Positions 29,064 to 38,078 of a stretch of DNA of 64,000 nt are shown one piece after another. Within the stretch, counting starts at the first letter, position 1, and the number at the start of each line of letters is the position of its first letter. The notes beneath the pieces are model-generated. The model was given only the letters and a program-made list of their open reading frames with translations, did no database searches and was not told where the DNA came from. Source of the stretch: Ligilactobacillus ubinensis (GTDB lineage Bacteria; Bacillota; Bacilli; Lactobacillales; Lactobacillaceae); the NCBI RefSeq assembly GCF_024160875.1, contig NZ_JAIULA010000008.1:36648-100647 (forward strand). Reading direction: 5' to 3'. The translations under genes and the position numbers were made by a program.

Positions 29064-30407
29064 TTAGTACATTTCTAAATATTGATCGCGTTCCCACTGA
29101 GAAACTTCTAAGCGATATGCTTCCCATTCCAAACGTTTACCTTCCATGAAATTCGAATATAAATGTGAGCCCATAGCATCTTTGATAACTTCATCTGTAC
29201 GCAATGCTTTTAAAGCATTATGTAATGTTGAAGGTAAATCAACAATACCAACAGCTGCACGTTCTTCTTCAGTCATTGAGTAAATATTGCGATCAACTGG
29301 TTTAGATGGTTCTAACTTATTCTTCAAACCATCAAGACCTGCAGCTAAAACTGCAGCAATTGCTAAATAAGGATTAGCAGATGGATCAACTGAACGCAAT
29401 TCCAAACGAGTAGATGCACCACGCGCTATTGGAACACGTACCATTGGTGAACGGTTGCGACCTGACCATGCAACATAAACAGGAGCTTCATACCCAGGAA
29501 CTAAGCGTTTATATGAGTTTACCGTTGGGTTGGTAAGTGCTGTAAAATTACGAGCATGCTTCAATAATCCAGCCAAGAAGTGGTATGCTGTGTCAGATAA
29601 TTGTTGCTCTCCATTTTCATCAAAGAATGCACTACCATCTTTAGTAAACAATGACATATTTAAATGCATTCCTGAACCATTAATACGTTCTAGTGGTTTT
29701 GGCATAAATGTTGCGTGTAATCCATGCTTACGTGCAACTGTTTTAACAACAAGTTTAAATGTCTGAATGTTATCACAAGCAGTTAATGCATCAGCATACT
29801 TAAAATCTACCTCGTGTTGTCCAGGAGCTACTTCATGGTGCGAAGCTTCTACATCAAAACCTAGTTTTTCAAGTTCTAATACAATGTCACGACGACAGTT
29901 TTCACCTAAGTCCATTGGTGCTAAATCAAAGTAACTACCTTGATCGTTTAAATGAGTTGTTGGTTTTCCTGTTTCAGGATCTAGCTTGAAAAGGAAAAAT
30001 TCTGGTTCAGGTCCGATATTAAAGTCTGTAAAACCTAGTTCTTTCATCTCATCTAAAACACGAATTAAGTTGTTACGTGGATCGCCCAAGAATGGTGTTC
30101 TATCAGCATTATAAACTTCACAAATAACTCGTGCAATCTTTCCATGTTCATTCCCCCATGGGAAAATCATCCAAGTAGAAAGATCTGGATATAGCCACAT
30201 ATCACTTTCTTCAATACGAACAAAGCCGTCGATAGATGAACCATCAAACATCAACTTGTTATCGAGTAGTTTATCTAATTGACTAATAGGAACTTCAACA
30301 TTTTTGATTGTACCATACAAATCTGTAAACATTAAACGTAAGAATTTTACATTTTCTTCTTTTGCAACACGTCGGATATCGTCCTTAGTATATGTAGGTT
30401 TTGCCAT
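29064..30407 (-). CDS. glnA: Glutamine synthetase, type I
   Basis: ATP-dependent amidation of glutamate. 447 aa, the length of the GSI-alpha form, without the adenylylation insertion. Motifs: [32 protein letters not shown] (metal site), NGSGMHLN, and [19 protein letters not shown]. The C-terminal ERDQYLEMY matches feedback-inhibited Firmicute enzymes that interact with GlnR. It lies 25 bp downstream of glnR, forming the glnRA operon under the operator at 30886-30902. Confidence 0.97.
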   Translation of the reverse strand: MAKPTYTKDDIRRVAKEENVKFLRLMFTDLYGTIKNVEVPISQLDKLLDNKLMFDGSSIDGFVRIEESDMWLYPDLSTWMIFPWGNEHGKIARVICEVYNADRTPFLGDPRNNLIRVLDEMKELGFTDFNIGPEPEFFLFKLDPETGKPTTHLNDQGSYFDLAPMDLGENCRRDIVLELEKLGFDVEASHHEVAPGQHEVDFKYADALTACDNIQTFKLVVKTVARKHGLHATFMPKPLERINGSGMHLNMSLFTKDGSAFFDENGEQQLSDTAYHFLAGLLKHARNFTALTNPTVNSYKRLVPGYEAPVYVAWSGRNRSPMVRVPIARGASTRLELRSVDPSANPYLAIAAVLAAGLDGLKNKLEPSKPVDRNIYSMTEEERAAVGIVDLPSTLHNALKALRTDEVIKDAMGSHLYSNFMEGKRLEWEAYRLEVSQWERDQYLEMY

Positions 30408-30432
30408 TTAAACTCGCTCCTTGTAATATATT

Positions 30433-30822
30433 TTAGAGGTTTCTGTTAGTCCGGAAAGAGTAGCCATTGCTCTTAGTTAATCTACTAACATTAATAAATT
30501 CATCTCTTAAAATTCGACGAACATCTTCGTCAGTTAAAGGCTTAGAAAGTTCTGCTTGTTTTTCTGCTTGTTTTTCTGCTTGCTCTTCATATATTCGCTT
30601 TATCCCTGCCATATTAATACCATCAGCAAGAAAATCTTTTATCTCAAGTAATTTATCAATATCATTTAGCGAATACATACGCCGATTGCCTTCGTTACGT
30701 GCTGGAATAACAAGTTCTTGCTCTTCATAATAACGAATTTGTCGAGCAGAAAGATTAGTTAATTTCATTACTGTTCCAATCGGCAAAACAGCCTGTGAGC
30801 GTCGAAGTTCTTTTTCCTTCAT
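30433..30822 (-). CDS. glnR: Nitrogen regulator GlnR (MerR family)
   Basis: 129 aa. The MerR-type winged HTH includes IGTVMKLTNLSARQIRYYEEQ and GNRRMYSLNDIDKL. A short C-terminal tail, in other Firmicutes the part that senses glutamine-bound GS, is preceded by a direct repeat AEKQAEKQAE. GlnR represses glnRA when nitrogen is plentiful. ATG 30822 has GGAGG upstream. It is the first gene of glnRA. Confidence 0.96.
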   Translation of the reverse strand: MKEKELRRSQAVLPIGTVMKLTNLSARQIRYYEEQELVIPARNEGNRRMYSLNDIDKLLEIKDFLADGINMAGIKRIYEEQAEKQAEKQAELSKPLTDEDVRRILRDEFINVSRLTKSNGYSFRTNRNL

Positions 30823-30849
30823 AACAACCCTCCTCTGAATTACAACATT

Positions 30850-30902
30850 ATAATAACAAGTGTTTTTTAAAAAGTCAACTATCTATGTTATATTTTATAA
30901 CA
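30850..30902 (-). promoter_or_regulatory. glnR promoter and GlnR operator
   Basis: Minus strand TTGACT (30873-30878), 17-bp spacer, TATTAT (30850-30855). Seven bp upstream of the -35 is the palindrome TGTTA-N7-TAACA (30886-30902), a perfect fit to the GlnR/TnrA box TGTNAN7TNACA. The position corresponds to the distal operator of Bacillus glnRA. Confidence 0.88.
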
Positions 30903-30912
30903 TAAATTGACT

Positions 30913-32175
30913 TTATTTGTAAAAAGTTTCGTTCACTGCATTTGAAATTGCCACTTTAACATGTTCATAAGATAAACCGCCTTGTATATATAATGCATAT
31001 GGTGCACGTAAAGGACCATCACTTGATAATTCGATAGTTGAACCTTCGGTAAAGCTTCCCGATGCCATAATAACCTTATCTTCGTATCCTTCCATATAAC
31101 TTGGTACTGGGTCAACATATGAATTCATTGCTGAATAATGTTGAATACAGGCACAAAACTTAATCATTGGCTCCGGTTTATGAAAAATTACAGTTTGAAC
31201 TAGATCTGTTCGAGGTGCATCCCAAGCAGGTGAAACATCCATGCCCATACTTTCTAATAATGCCGCGGTATAAATGGAACCCTTTATAGCTTGAACTGTT
31301 GTATGTGGTGCCATAAAGAAGCCTTGATAAAAATCACGCATATATCCCCATGTAGCCCCTTCTCCCTTACCAACACCCGGTGCAACTAAACGCGCTGCTG
31401 CACCTTCAATTAGATCATGGTTACCAACTAAGAAAGCCCCACCTTTTACAATACCTGCACCAGCATTTTTGAAAAGTGAGCCTGCCATTAAATCTGCTCC
31501 ATAAAAAGTAGGTTCAATTGCTTCCGAAAACTCTCCATAACAATTGTCAATAAAGATTACTGCATTTGGTATAAGTTTCTTTACAAATTTAATCATTTCA
31601 GCAATTTCTTTTACTGTAAAGCTATCTCTTGTTGCATATCCACGTGATCTTTGAATAGCTACAACTTTAATATTAGAATCATCCTGTAAAGTATTTTGTG
31701 CAGTTTCGTAATCAACCTTACCATTTTCAAGAAGCGGTGTATAAGAAAACTTTATATTAAATTCATCCATCGTTCCTGGGTTGTTTCCTGCAACCCCGAT
31801 TACTTCTTGAATCGTATCATATGGCATACCGGTTAAATAATATAAAGTATCTCCTGGACGTAAAATACTGAACAATGCTGTTGATATCGCATGTGTACCA
31901 GAAACCATCTGTGGCCTTACATATGCATCTTCCGTTTTAAAATAGTCTGCAAATATTTTTTCAAGTTTTTCTCTACCAACATCATCATAGCCATACCCTG
32001 TTGAATCTACCAAATCTTCTTCTGCAACATGGTGCTTTTTGAATAATTCCAAAACTCTTTGCTGATTATAAAGTGCTTGTTCATCCATCTTATTTAGTTG
32101 AGAAGCAATTTTTTGATCGACCTCTTCTATTTTCTTTTGTAATTCTTCTGGAAACTTATCCTTCCATGAAACCAT
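30913..32175 (-). CDS. ynbB: Aluminium-resistance/methionine gamma-lyase family PLP protein
   Basis: 420 aa, fold-type I PLP-dependent family (cystathionine-beta-lyase-like) often annotated as aluminium resistance protein. Motifs: VRPQMVSGTHAISTALF, FIDNCYGEFSE, and AGSLFKNAGAGIVKGGAFLVG carrying the presumed PLP lysine. Position between miaA and glnRA matches Bacillus ynbB. Its true substrate is not established in the family. Confidence 0.92.
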   Translation of the reverse strand: MVSWKDKFPEELQKKIEEVDQKIASQLNKMDEQALYNQQRVLELFKKHHVAEEDLVDSTGYGYDDVGREKLEKIFADYFKTEDAYVRPQMVSGTHAISTALFSILRPGDTLYYLTGMPYDTIQEVIGVAGNNPGTMDEFNIKFSYTPLLENGKVDYETAQNTLQDDSNIKVVAIQRSRGYATRDSFTVKEIAEMIKFVKKLIPNAVIFIDNCYGEFSEAIEPTFYGADLMAGSLFKNAGAGIVKGGAFLVGNHDLIEGAAARLVAPGVGKGEGATWGYMRDFYQGFFMAPHTTVQAIKGSIYTAALLESMGMDVSPAWDAPRTDLVQTVIFHKPEPMIKFCACIQHYSAMNSYVDPVPSYMEGYEDKVIMASGSFTEGSTIELSSDGPLRAPYALYIQGGLSYEHVKVAISNAVNETFYK

Positions 32176-32186
32176 CTTTTATTCTC

Positions 32187-33113
32187 CTATTTCTGTATCC
32201 ATTCAGTAATGACTTTTTTTATTTTTTCTGTTTCTTCAGGTTTTTCAATTAAATCAAACCATATAACATCCATTTTATTGCGAAACCAAGTTAGTTGGCG
32301 TTTGGCATAGTGCCTTGAATTTTGTTTAATTAGTTCAACCGCTCTTTGATAAGAATATTCTCCTCTAAAATAAGGATAAAATTCCTTGTAACCTATCCCC
32401 TTAGCTGCAGGCAATTCAACATTTCCTGTTTCATAAACTCTCCTTGCCTCAGTTTCAAGACCTTCAATCAACATCAAATCTACCCGTTGATTAATCCGTT
32501 CATATAACTTTTCACGTTTAGTTGTTAACCCTATAATAAGTGGATCAAAATCTTTATTACGAACATCTTTTTGATTTGAAAATTTTTCTCCAGTTTCATT
32601 ATACACTTCCAGAGCACGTACTACCCGCCTTTCATTTGAAATTGGTATCTTTTTTGCTGCTTTGGAATCAACTTTATTTAATTCATCCCACAAAGCACGT
32701 TTGCCATTTTTTTTGCTATATTCAATCCATTCATTGCGTACCTTTAAATTTTCATCATACTTATCTTTTCCTAATTGAAAATTATCTAGTAATGCTTGGA
32801 CATAAAAACCTGTTCCTCCTACAATAAAGGGCAGTTTATTCTTTTTTGTTATCTCATCAATATATTGACTACTTGCTTTTATAAATTCGGCTACCGACCA
32901 GCGCTCATCTATCTCACAGCAATCAATCAAATAGTGTTTTATATTTTGCATTTCCTTATGCGTAATTTTAGCTGTCCCGATGTCCAAATTACGATAAACT
33001 TGCATGGAATCACCAGAAATTATCTCGCCATTAAAATACTGTGCTAACTCAATTGATAATTGTGTTTTTCCAACTGCTGTTGGGCCTACAATGATTAATA
33101 CTTTATTTCCCAT
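32187..33113 (-). CDS. miaA: tRNA dimethylallyltransferase
   Basis: Adds dimethylallyl to A37 of tRNAs reading UNN codons. 308 aa. P-loop GPTAVGKTQLSIELA, GDSMQVYRNLDIGTAK, the VGGTGFYVQALL signature and RQLTWFRNK near the C-terminus. It is followed 11 bp later by ynbB and then glnRA, a conserved Firmicute order (hfq and hflX, present in Bacillus, are not here). Confidence 0.97.
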   Translation of the reverse strand: MGNKVLIIVGPTAVGKTQLSIELAQYFNGEIISGDSMQVYRNLDIGTAKITHKEMQNIKHYLIDCCEIDERWSVAEFIKASSQYIDEITKKNKLPFIVGGTGFYVQALLDNFQLGKDKYDENLKVRNEWIEYSKKNGKRALWDELNKVDSKAAKKIPISNERRVVRALEVYNETGEKFSNQKDVRNKDFDPLIIGLTTKREKLYERINQRVDLMLIEGLETEARRVYETGNVELPAAKGIGYKEFYPYFRGEYSYQRAVELIKQNSRHYAKRQLTWFRNKMDVIWFDLIEKPEETEKIKKVITEWIQK

Positions 33114-33302
33114 AATACCTACCTTTGTGCTTATTACTAGAATCTATTGTACCATCTATTATTTAGTTAAAAATAATTTTTCAAAATTTAAATGTTTTTC
33201 TTCGTTATAATAAACTAAATTTTAGAAGTTATAACTAGCTATTTTTTTTAAATTCATTCATAATATAAATGAAAATATCTTTTTCAGACAGGAGGTTACT
33301 TC

Positions 33303-33479
33303 ATGAAATCATTTGGTAAAGGTTTTTTAGTTGGTACAGTTACAACACTCGGTGCTTTAGCTGGCTGCGTCTATGCATTTAAAAAAGCAGTAGTAGAACC
33401 TATCGAGGAACGTGAATCTGTCTTAGATGAACATCGTCGCCGTGCTTTACGTAAAAGTCGCTCAGCACACCAAGGCTAA
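33303..33479 (+). CDS. DUF3042 family small protein
   Basis: 58 aa. ATG 33303 has an AGGAGG SD 7 nt upstream. MKSFGKGFLVGTVTTLG starts a single hydrophobic segment (about 7-26) followed by VEPIEERES and a basic RRRALRKSRSAHQG tail. This pattern is that of DUF3042, small membrane-anchored proteins of Lactobacillales with unknown function. It is monocistronic, with a bidirectional terminator directly after it. Confidence 0.85.
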   Translation: MKSFGKGFLVGTVTTLGALAGCVYAFKKAVVEPIEERESVLDEHRRRALRKSRSAHQG

Positions 33480-33491
33480 TAAGTTATTAAT

Positions 33492-33542
33492 AAAAAGTGA
33501 TACACGTCCACAATATAAATTATTGTACGTGTATCACTTTTT
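33492..33542. terminator. Bidirectional terminator
   Basis: AAAAAGTGATACACGT...ACGTGTATCACTTTTT with an inner ACAATA/TATTGT extension, between convergent genes. Confidence 0.88.
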
Positions 33543-33544
33543 AA

Positions 33545-34408
33545 CTATCCTTGATTAATAGTCGCTTTTGTTTTTTTATTAGAAGACCACAAAAACTTGT
33601 TTATCATTTTATTTACTCTTTTATTATGACGAAGACGACTATGGCTAACATTTGCACCTCTTAATTGTTTTTGCTGGTAATTTTGATTATCATCAACAAT
33701 GTATCTTAAAGAACGTGATGTATTATTATTTACTCTTCCATCTGAATCCTCATGCGGTAATGTTCCATAAATATTTAGCACTTTAATTCTATTTTTTTCA
33801 TAATATCCGCGTAAATGTAATAGTTTTTTATATGCAGAACTCATTAAATCTGGTCTGCCATTCCTTGCAATGATAGTTTCATCTGGTTTGTCTACTTTCC
33901 TTGGCAACCCATTAAAATGCCCAGCAAGCGCTACTTGTCGTTGTAATTTTGGCAAATTAGATTTATTTCCATATTTCAACAAATAATACATAATAGCCAT
34001 ATTACCCATAGAGTGCCCAACGGCATTAAACTTTGTTATTTTATATTTAGATTTTAATTTCACTAGAACGTTTCTGACCCATTTACCTAGAGTATTGTAA
34101 TTTTTTACTCTATTTGCTTCAAAATTGACTAAAACCAATGGATTCTTGGAGTTGGCTTTCATTTTATCATATAGTTTTACCTTTCCAGTGCGTGAAACAT
34201 TAGCTATAATTGCTGTATTTGTTTTGCCCGCTTTAAATGCACCTTCTGCCATATATTCTTCTGCGTGTACACCACTTGAATAACCGTGGAAAAATAAGGT
34301 TGGTGTTTTATTACTTTTTTCTCCTACAGTGCTTGCTTGTACTAATGCCGTTTTTAAACATATAATACTACTACAAATCAATAAAATTAGCCCTATTTTT
34401 TTCAACAT
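33545..34408 (-). CDS. Secreted DUF915 alpha/beta hydrolase
   Basis: 287 aa from ATG 34408 (GAAGGGG upstream; an open extension to 34444 has no SD). The N-terminal signal/anchor is hydrophobic (IGLILLICSSIICL) and ends near ALVQAS. Next comes TLFFHGYSSG (oxyanion region) and the nucleophile elbow GHSMGN. A catalytic His lies near NVSHSRLRHN. DUF915 proteins are exported lactobacillar hydrolases with unknown substrates. Upstream is a direct-repeat element (34471-34489). Confidence 0.88.
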   Translation of the reverse strand: MLKKIGLILLICSSIICLKTALVQASTVGEKSNKTPTLFFHGYSSGVHAEEYMAEGAFKAGKTNTAIIANVSRTGKVKLYDKMKANSKNPLVLVNFEANRVKNYNTLGKWVRNVLVKLKSKYKITKFNAVGHSMGNMAIMYYLLKYGNKSNLPKLQRQVALAGHFNGLPRKVDKPDETIIARNGRPDLMSSAYKKLLHLRGYYEKNRIKVLNIYGTLPHEDSDGRVNNNTSRSLRYIVDDNQNYQQKQLRGANVSHSRLRHNKRVNKMINKFLWSSNKKTKATINQG

Positions 34409-34470
34409 AACTACCCCTTCATTTCTTTTCTTATAGAATCGCATTCTAAAATAACTCTGATATAACAGAT

Positions 34471-34489
34471 TTTTAAACGTTTTTTAAAC
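34471..34489. promoter_or_regulatory. 11-bp-spaced direct repeat upstream of the DUF915 gene
   Basis: TTTTAAAC-N3-TTTTAAAC (minus strand GTTTAAAA twice), one helical turn apart, about 65-80 bp before the start at 34408. The geometry is that of OmpR-family response-regulator sites. AT-rich composition weakens the case. Confidence 0.3.
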
Positions 34490-34567
34490 AATATTTTAGA
34501 AAATTCAACTTAAAAAAAGAGTGTAATTAATTGACTAATCTTAATATATTACTTATTGTAAAATAAT

Positions 34568-34636
34568 AAAAACCAACGATATATTAATTAACTATCAATT
34601 CACTATGGAAAGTAATTAAAATATCATTGGTTTTGC
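34568..34636 (-). terminator. Hairpin downstream of the rhodanese-like gene
   Basis: Plus strand AAAACCAACGATAT ... ATATCATTGGTTTT flanks a long A/T loop. On the minus strand it follows the stop at 34669 and ends in a short T tract. Confidence 0.55.
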
Positions 34637-34668
34637 TATGCTTTAATTATTATATATATCATACATCT

Positions 34669-35079
34669 TTATTTTTTCTTTAGTTTGCCATCCCATTTAT
34701 TAAGGCCGCCTTTTAAGATAAAAATATCTTTAAAGCCAGCTTTATATAACTGAGAAGCTGCTCTAATACTTAAGGTTTTTCCTTGTTCATATAAATAAAC
34801 TGGCATATCTTTACGCAAACTTGTCTTATAAATTTTAAACTGACTATAAGGCATATTCCGCGCACCCAATATATGACTAGTTTTAAATGAATCAGCTTCA
34901 CGTAAATCGATTACTTGTGCTTTATGCATTCCTTCTTTAAATTCATTATTTTCAATTATCTTAGCAACCCGACGTCCTAACAACCAAGTGTATAATTGCA
35001 CGCCTATCATCCATGCTAATATTAACACCATTACTATATCTAATATATACAGTACATTGACTGCACCTAAAAGTTCCAC
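34669..35079 (-). CDS. Membrane-anchored rhodanese-like protein lacking catalytic Cys
   Basis: 136 aa: one N-terminal TM segment (about 8-28), then a rhodanese domain (VIDLREADSFKTSHILGARNMP, FKDIFILKGGLNKW). Where active YqhL-type proteins have VYLYCQSG, this one has VYLYEQGK: the persulfide-forming Cys is Glu and the loop is altered. Sulfurtransferase activity is therefore unlikely; a binding or regulatory role is possible. It follows the glucokinase gene on the same strand. Confidence 0.85.
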   Translation of the reverse strand: MELLGAVNVLYILDIVMVLILAWMIGVQLYTWLLGRRVAKIIENNEFKEGMHKAQVIDLREADSFKTSHILGARNMPYSQFKIYKTSLRKDMPVYLYEQGKTLSIRAASQLYKAGFKDIFILKGGLNKWDGKLKKK

Positions 35080-35133
35080 AATAAATACCTCTCTTCTCTT
35101 ACTTTACAACAACCAAAAACTATCTATATTGCT

Positions 35134-36096
35134 TTACTTGAAAGTTAATGCTAATGAAGCCGCACCAATTACACCTGCTTCGTTGCCCAATTCTGCCAGT
35201 TTTAGTTTTGTTGAAGTACGTACCGTTGGAAAAGCAAATTTTTGGAAATAATCTGTTACTTGATCCAATAAAAACTTACCAGCAGCAGAAACTCCACCAC
35301 CAATTACAATATACTTAGGACTCAAAATAGCACTTAGATTTGCACAAGTAAGTCCTAAATAATAACAAACACGCCCTACTACGTTTTTTGCTAAAACATC
35401 ATTGTCTTTTGCCAAATCGAAAATAATTTTCGAACTAATTTCTTCACCATCATCCAGCTTTTGTTTTAACGTAGATTTACCAGCAAACTCTTCGGCCATA
35501 TCACGAGCAATTCTTACAACACCTGTAGCAGAAGCATATGTTTCTAAACATCCATGATTACCACAAGTACATAGATATCCATTTGGTTGCACATTTATAT
35601 GTCCAATTTCTCCGGCAGCACCTAATCCATGAATCATCTCTCCATTTGAAATAATTCCACCACCAACACCTGTTCCAAGCGTAATAAAGACTACATCAGT
35701 AGCATTATTACCTGCCCCTTGCCAACGCTCTCCTAAGGCAGCAACATTTGCATCATTATCAATTGCAAACTTAATTCCAGTTCCTTCTTCTATTTGTTGC
35801 TTAACGTTTTGCGTTGTTTTCCAATTGAGGTTATATGCTCCAATGACTGTTCCCTTTTCAAGGTTAACCGTCCCTGGTGTTCCCATTCCGATTCCAATAA
35901 ATTGTTCGGGTTGCATCTTATATAAAGAAAGATGGTGATTGATTGATGCGACTATATCAGGTACAATATGTGTCCCTTCATCCAAAATATTTGTATCAAT
36001 ACTCCATTTTTGTTGAATCTCACCTTGTTCATTCAAAATGGCGAATTTGATAGTTGTTCCACCAAGGTCAACTCCTATCAACTTTTTTTCCATCAT
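35134..36096 (-). CDS. glcK: ROK-family glucokinase
   Basis: Phosphorylates glucose with ATP. ATG 36096 (or 36093) follows GGAGG; the frame is open to 36156 but without an SD. 320 aa. Motifs: GVDLGGTTIKFA (phosphate loop), NLNWKTTQNV, DNDANVAALGE, GTGVGGGI, and the ROK zinc site GHINVQPNGYLCTCGNHGCLE. It overlaps yqgQ by 29 bp, as in the Bacillus yqgP-yqgQ-glcK cluster. Confidence 0.95.
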   Translation of the reverse strand: MMEKKLIGVDLGGTTIKFAILNEQGEIQQKWSIDTNILDEGTHIVPDIVASINHHLSLYKMQPEQFIGIGMGTPGTVNLEKGTVIGAYNLNWKTTQNVKQQIEEGTGIKFAIDNDANVAALGERWQGAGNNATDVVFITLGTGVGGGIISNGEMIHGLGAAGEIGHINVQPNGYLCTCGNHGCLETYASATGVVRIARDMAEEFAGKSTLKQKLDDGEEISSKIIFDLAKDNDVLAKNVVGRVCYYLGLTCANLSAILSPKYIVIGGGVSAAGKFLLDQVTDYFQKFAFPTVRTSTKLKLAELGNEAGVIGAASLALTFK

Positions 36097-36325
36097 TAAT
36101 TCCTCCAAATAAATCATTTTTTTCTTGTTCCCGCTTTTCTTCAATGTGATGCTCATGCACCAAAACTAACTTTGCTTTTGCAAAAGTATCGTTATCAATA
36201 ACTTGTGCTTTATGTAAATGATCAAGCTCTAATGCCATTAATTCGATATCCCACATTCTCTTACCGACGTAAACAAATATTCCAAAATTCTTTAATAGTT
36301 GTTGAACATCATATAGCGTTTTCAT
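36068..36325 (-). CDS. yqgQ: YqgQ (DUF910) family protein
   Basis: 85 aa, somewhat longer than usual for the family because of a charged tail that overlaps glcK. MKTLYDVQQLLKNFGIFVYVGKR and the helix ELMALELDHLHKAQVID are typical of YqgQ, a small three-helix protein proposed to bind single-stranded nucleic acid. SD AGAGGTGA before ATG 36325. Between rhomboid and glucokinase genes as in Bacillus. Confidence 0.9.
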   Translation of the reverse strand: MKTLYDVQQLLKNFGIFVYVGKRMWDIELMALELDHLHKAQVIDNDTFAKAKLVLVHEHHIEEKREQEKNDLFGGINDGKKVDRS

Positions 36326-36357
36326 CAGTTGATCACCTCTTATTATTATACTGGATA

Positions 36358-37014
36358 TTATACCAGATTAAAACCAATATTCATCATTAAGCCAAAAATA
36401 GCTATTAAAGCAACCCCTGCAACCACGCGCTTTACTAATGGTACATTGCCTAAGTTTTTAACACCAACTACATATGCTATTAAAAAGCCCGCAAATAATC
36501 CACCAAGATGACCTGCTAAATCAACATCACTAAAAAACCCAAATATGATATTGAAAACTATCAACATCAAAAACTGACGTGCCATCATATGAATATAAGC
36601 ATTGCTTCTAAAACTTTCGCCTAACATCAAATATGCACCAAATAAACCGAATAAAGCAGTACTTGCACCTGCAGATACAGCGTTTGCATTAAAGGCAAAA
36701 CTTGCAATATTTCCTGCAACACCACTAACTAAATAGATACCTAAATAACGTGCGGGACCGAAAATATATTCAATTTGCATACCTATAAAATATAATGTCA
36801 CCATGTTGACAACGATGTGCATTAGTCCGATATGAATAAACATTGGTGTTATAAAGCGCCACCATTGTCCTGCAATAATATCCGCATTAACCTTTGCACC
36901 AAATTGAATTAATACGTCTATATTAGTTGTACCACCAGCTAATGTCATTAAAATAAATACAATTACATTTATTATTATCAAGCCTATCGTTATAATTGGT
37001 CGTTTTTCATTCAC
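36358..37014 (-). CDS. Rhomboid-family intramembrane serine protease
   Basis: 218 aa from GTG 37014 with AAGGGGG upstream. Six hydrophobic segments. The catalytic Ser motif GASTALFGLFG and the catalytic His in GHLGGLFAG are present, with the HxxxN region HIVVNM in TM2. It corresponds to Bacillus YqgP but lacks its long N-terminal cytosolic domain. Lies 13 bp after the 5-formyl-THF cyclo-ligase gene. Confidence 0.93.
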   Translation of the reverse strand: MNEKRPIITIGLIIINVIVFILMTLAGGTTNIDVLIQFGAKVNADIIAGQWWRFITPMFIHIGLMHIVVNMVTLYFIGMQIEYIFGPARYLGIYLVSGVAGNIASFAFNANAVSAGASTALFGLFGAYLMLGESFRSNAYIHMMARQFLMLIVFNIIFGFFSDVDLAGHLGGLFAGFLIAYVVGVKNLGNVPLVKRVVAGVALIAIFGLMMNIGFNLV

Positions 37015-37027
37015 TCTGTGACCCCCT

Positions 37028-37579
37028 TTATATACTTAAAATTTTAGGAATTTTAATATCAGTCTCTTCAATTTTCCAAGCGCATTTTTCAAAATAACGA
37101 ATGCGATCTGCTAACGCAATTACATCTCCAGAAAAGTTAAATAGATAACGGTCATAAAATCCGCCTCCATAACCAATTCGATCTCCACTTTTGGAATATG
37201 CTACTCCTGGTATTATCAATAACTCAAGCATCCTTTTTTCGATAGTTTCATATGGTTCAACAGGCTCTAGGATCCCCATATTATTTCTCTTTATGTTTAT
37301 TTCTGACTTTAAATGGACAAATACCATTTTTCTTTTAGGTAATGTCTTAGGTATATATACTTCTTTTTTTTCTAATAACGCTTTTAAAATAATTGGCTTT
37401 GTATCGATTTCTTCTGCTTGACTTATTGTTATTCCAATATTTTGTGCATTCTTCCATTCTGTTGTCATAAAAAGTTTCTGATATAAGATTAATTCATCTT
37501 GTTCTTTTTCCCAATTGTTTTCTGCCAATTTCAGCTGTTTTAACTGTTTATTACGTATGTCTTCTTTAGATTGCGTCAT
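37028..37579 (-). CDS. 5-formyltetrahydrofolate cyclo-ligase
   Basis: 183 aa. Salvages 5-formyl-THF to 5,10-methenyl-THF with ATP. N-terminal KEDIRNKQLKQL helix and the family signature GDRIGYGGGFYDRYL. SD AGGGGG precedes ATG 37579. Cotranscribed with the rhomboid gene; upstream is rpmG across a hairpin. Equivalent to Bacillus yqgN. Confidence 0.93.
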   Translation of the reverse strand: MTQSKEDIRNKQLKQLKLAENNWEKEQDELILYQKLFMTTEWKNAQNIGITISQAEEIDTKPIILKALLEKKEVYIPKTLPKRKMVFVHLKSEINIKRNNMGILEPVEPYETIEKRMLELLIIPGVAYSKSGDRIGYGGGFYDRYLFNFSGDVIALADRIRYFEKCAWKIEETDIKIPKILSI

Positions 37580-37598
37580 ATTTTAATTCCCCCTAAGC

Positions 37599-37641
37599 TA
37601 AATAGGAGATTGAGAAAATAACCTTCCCAATCTCCTATTCA
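37599..37641 (-). terminator. Hairpin between rpmG and the cyclo-ligase gene
   Basis: AATAGGAGATTG / CAATCTCCTATT inverted repeat with a 14-nt loop. The stem is strong but there is no T run on the minus strand, so it may attenuate or act as a processing site. Confidence 0.5.
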
Positions 37642-37693
37642 CTAAAGTCACACCAAACTTAGAAAGTACTGTAAACGTAATTTCTAGTTTCAC

Positions 37694-37843
37694 TTATTTA
37701 GTTTCACGATGTAAAGTAACTTTATGATCGCGTGGGCAATATTTCTTAAATTCTAAGCGATCTGGATTATTACGTTTATTTTTGCTTGACAGATATGTTT
37801 GTTCATGACACTCTGTGCATTCTAATGTAATGTGTACACGCAT
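37694..37843 (-). CDS. rpmG: Ribosomal protein L33
   Basis: 49 aa, too short for a standard ORF cut-off. ATG 37843 is preceded by GGAGGT. The sequence begins [12 protein letters not shown] and ends [16 protein letters not shown], the normal L33 pattern in lactobacilli. The first CxxC is kept and the second pair is reduced to one Cys. Same position as rpmG in the Bacillus yqg cluster. Confidence 0.95.
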   Translation of the reverse strand: MRVHITLECTECHEQTYLSSKNKRNNPDRLEFKKYCPRDHKVTLHRETK

Positions 37844-38078
37844 ATTTCAAACCTCCAAACTACGTAGCATATATATTCAAGTAAGGCAGACTCCTACCTT
37901 CAACGTTTATTATCATATCATTTTTCAAAATTCTTTTCCAGTCTTTTTTATAAAATGTTAAGTAAATTTCCTTGACAGCATTTCAAAACTTTAAAAATAA
38001 ATACTTTTATCAAAAACTAGTATTGTTTTTTGAATTAAGCTATAATTAACCCAATAATTAAAATAGGATGTGTAAAAT

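Noticed and set aside
30933..31118. Minus-strand frame inside the ynbB gene
   Set aside because: Shadow frame; the ynbB reading carries the conserved PLP-enzyme sequence.
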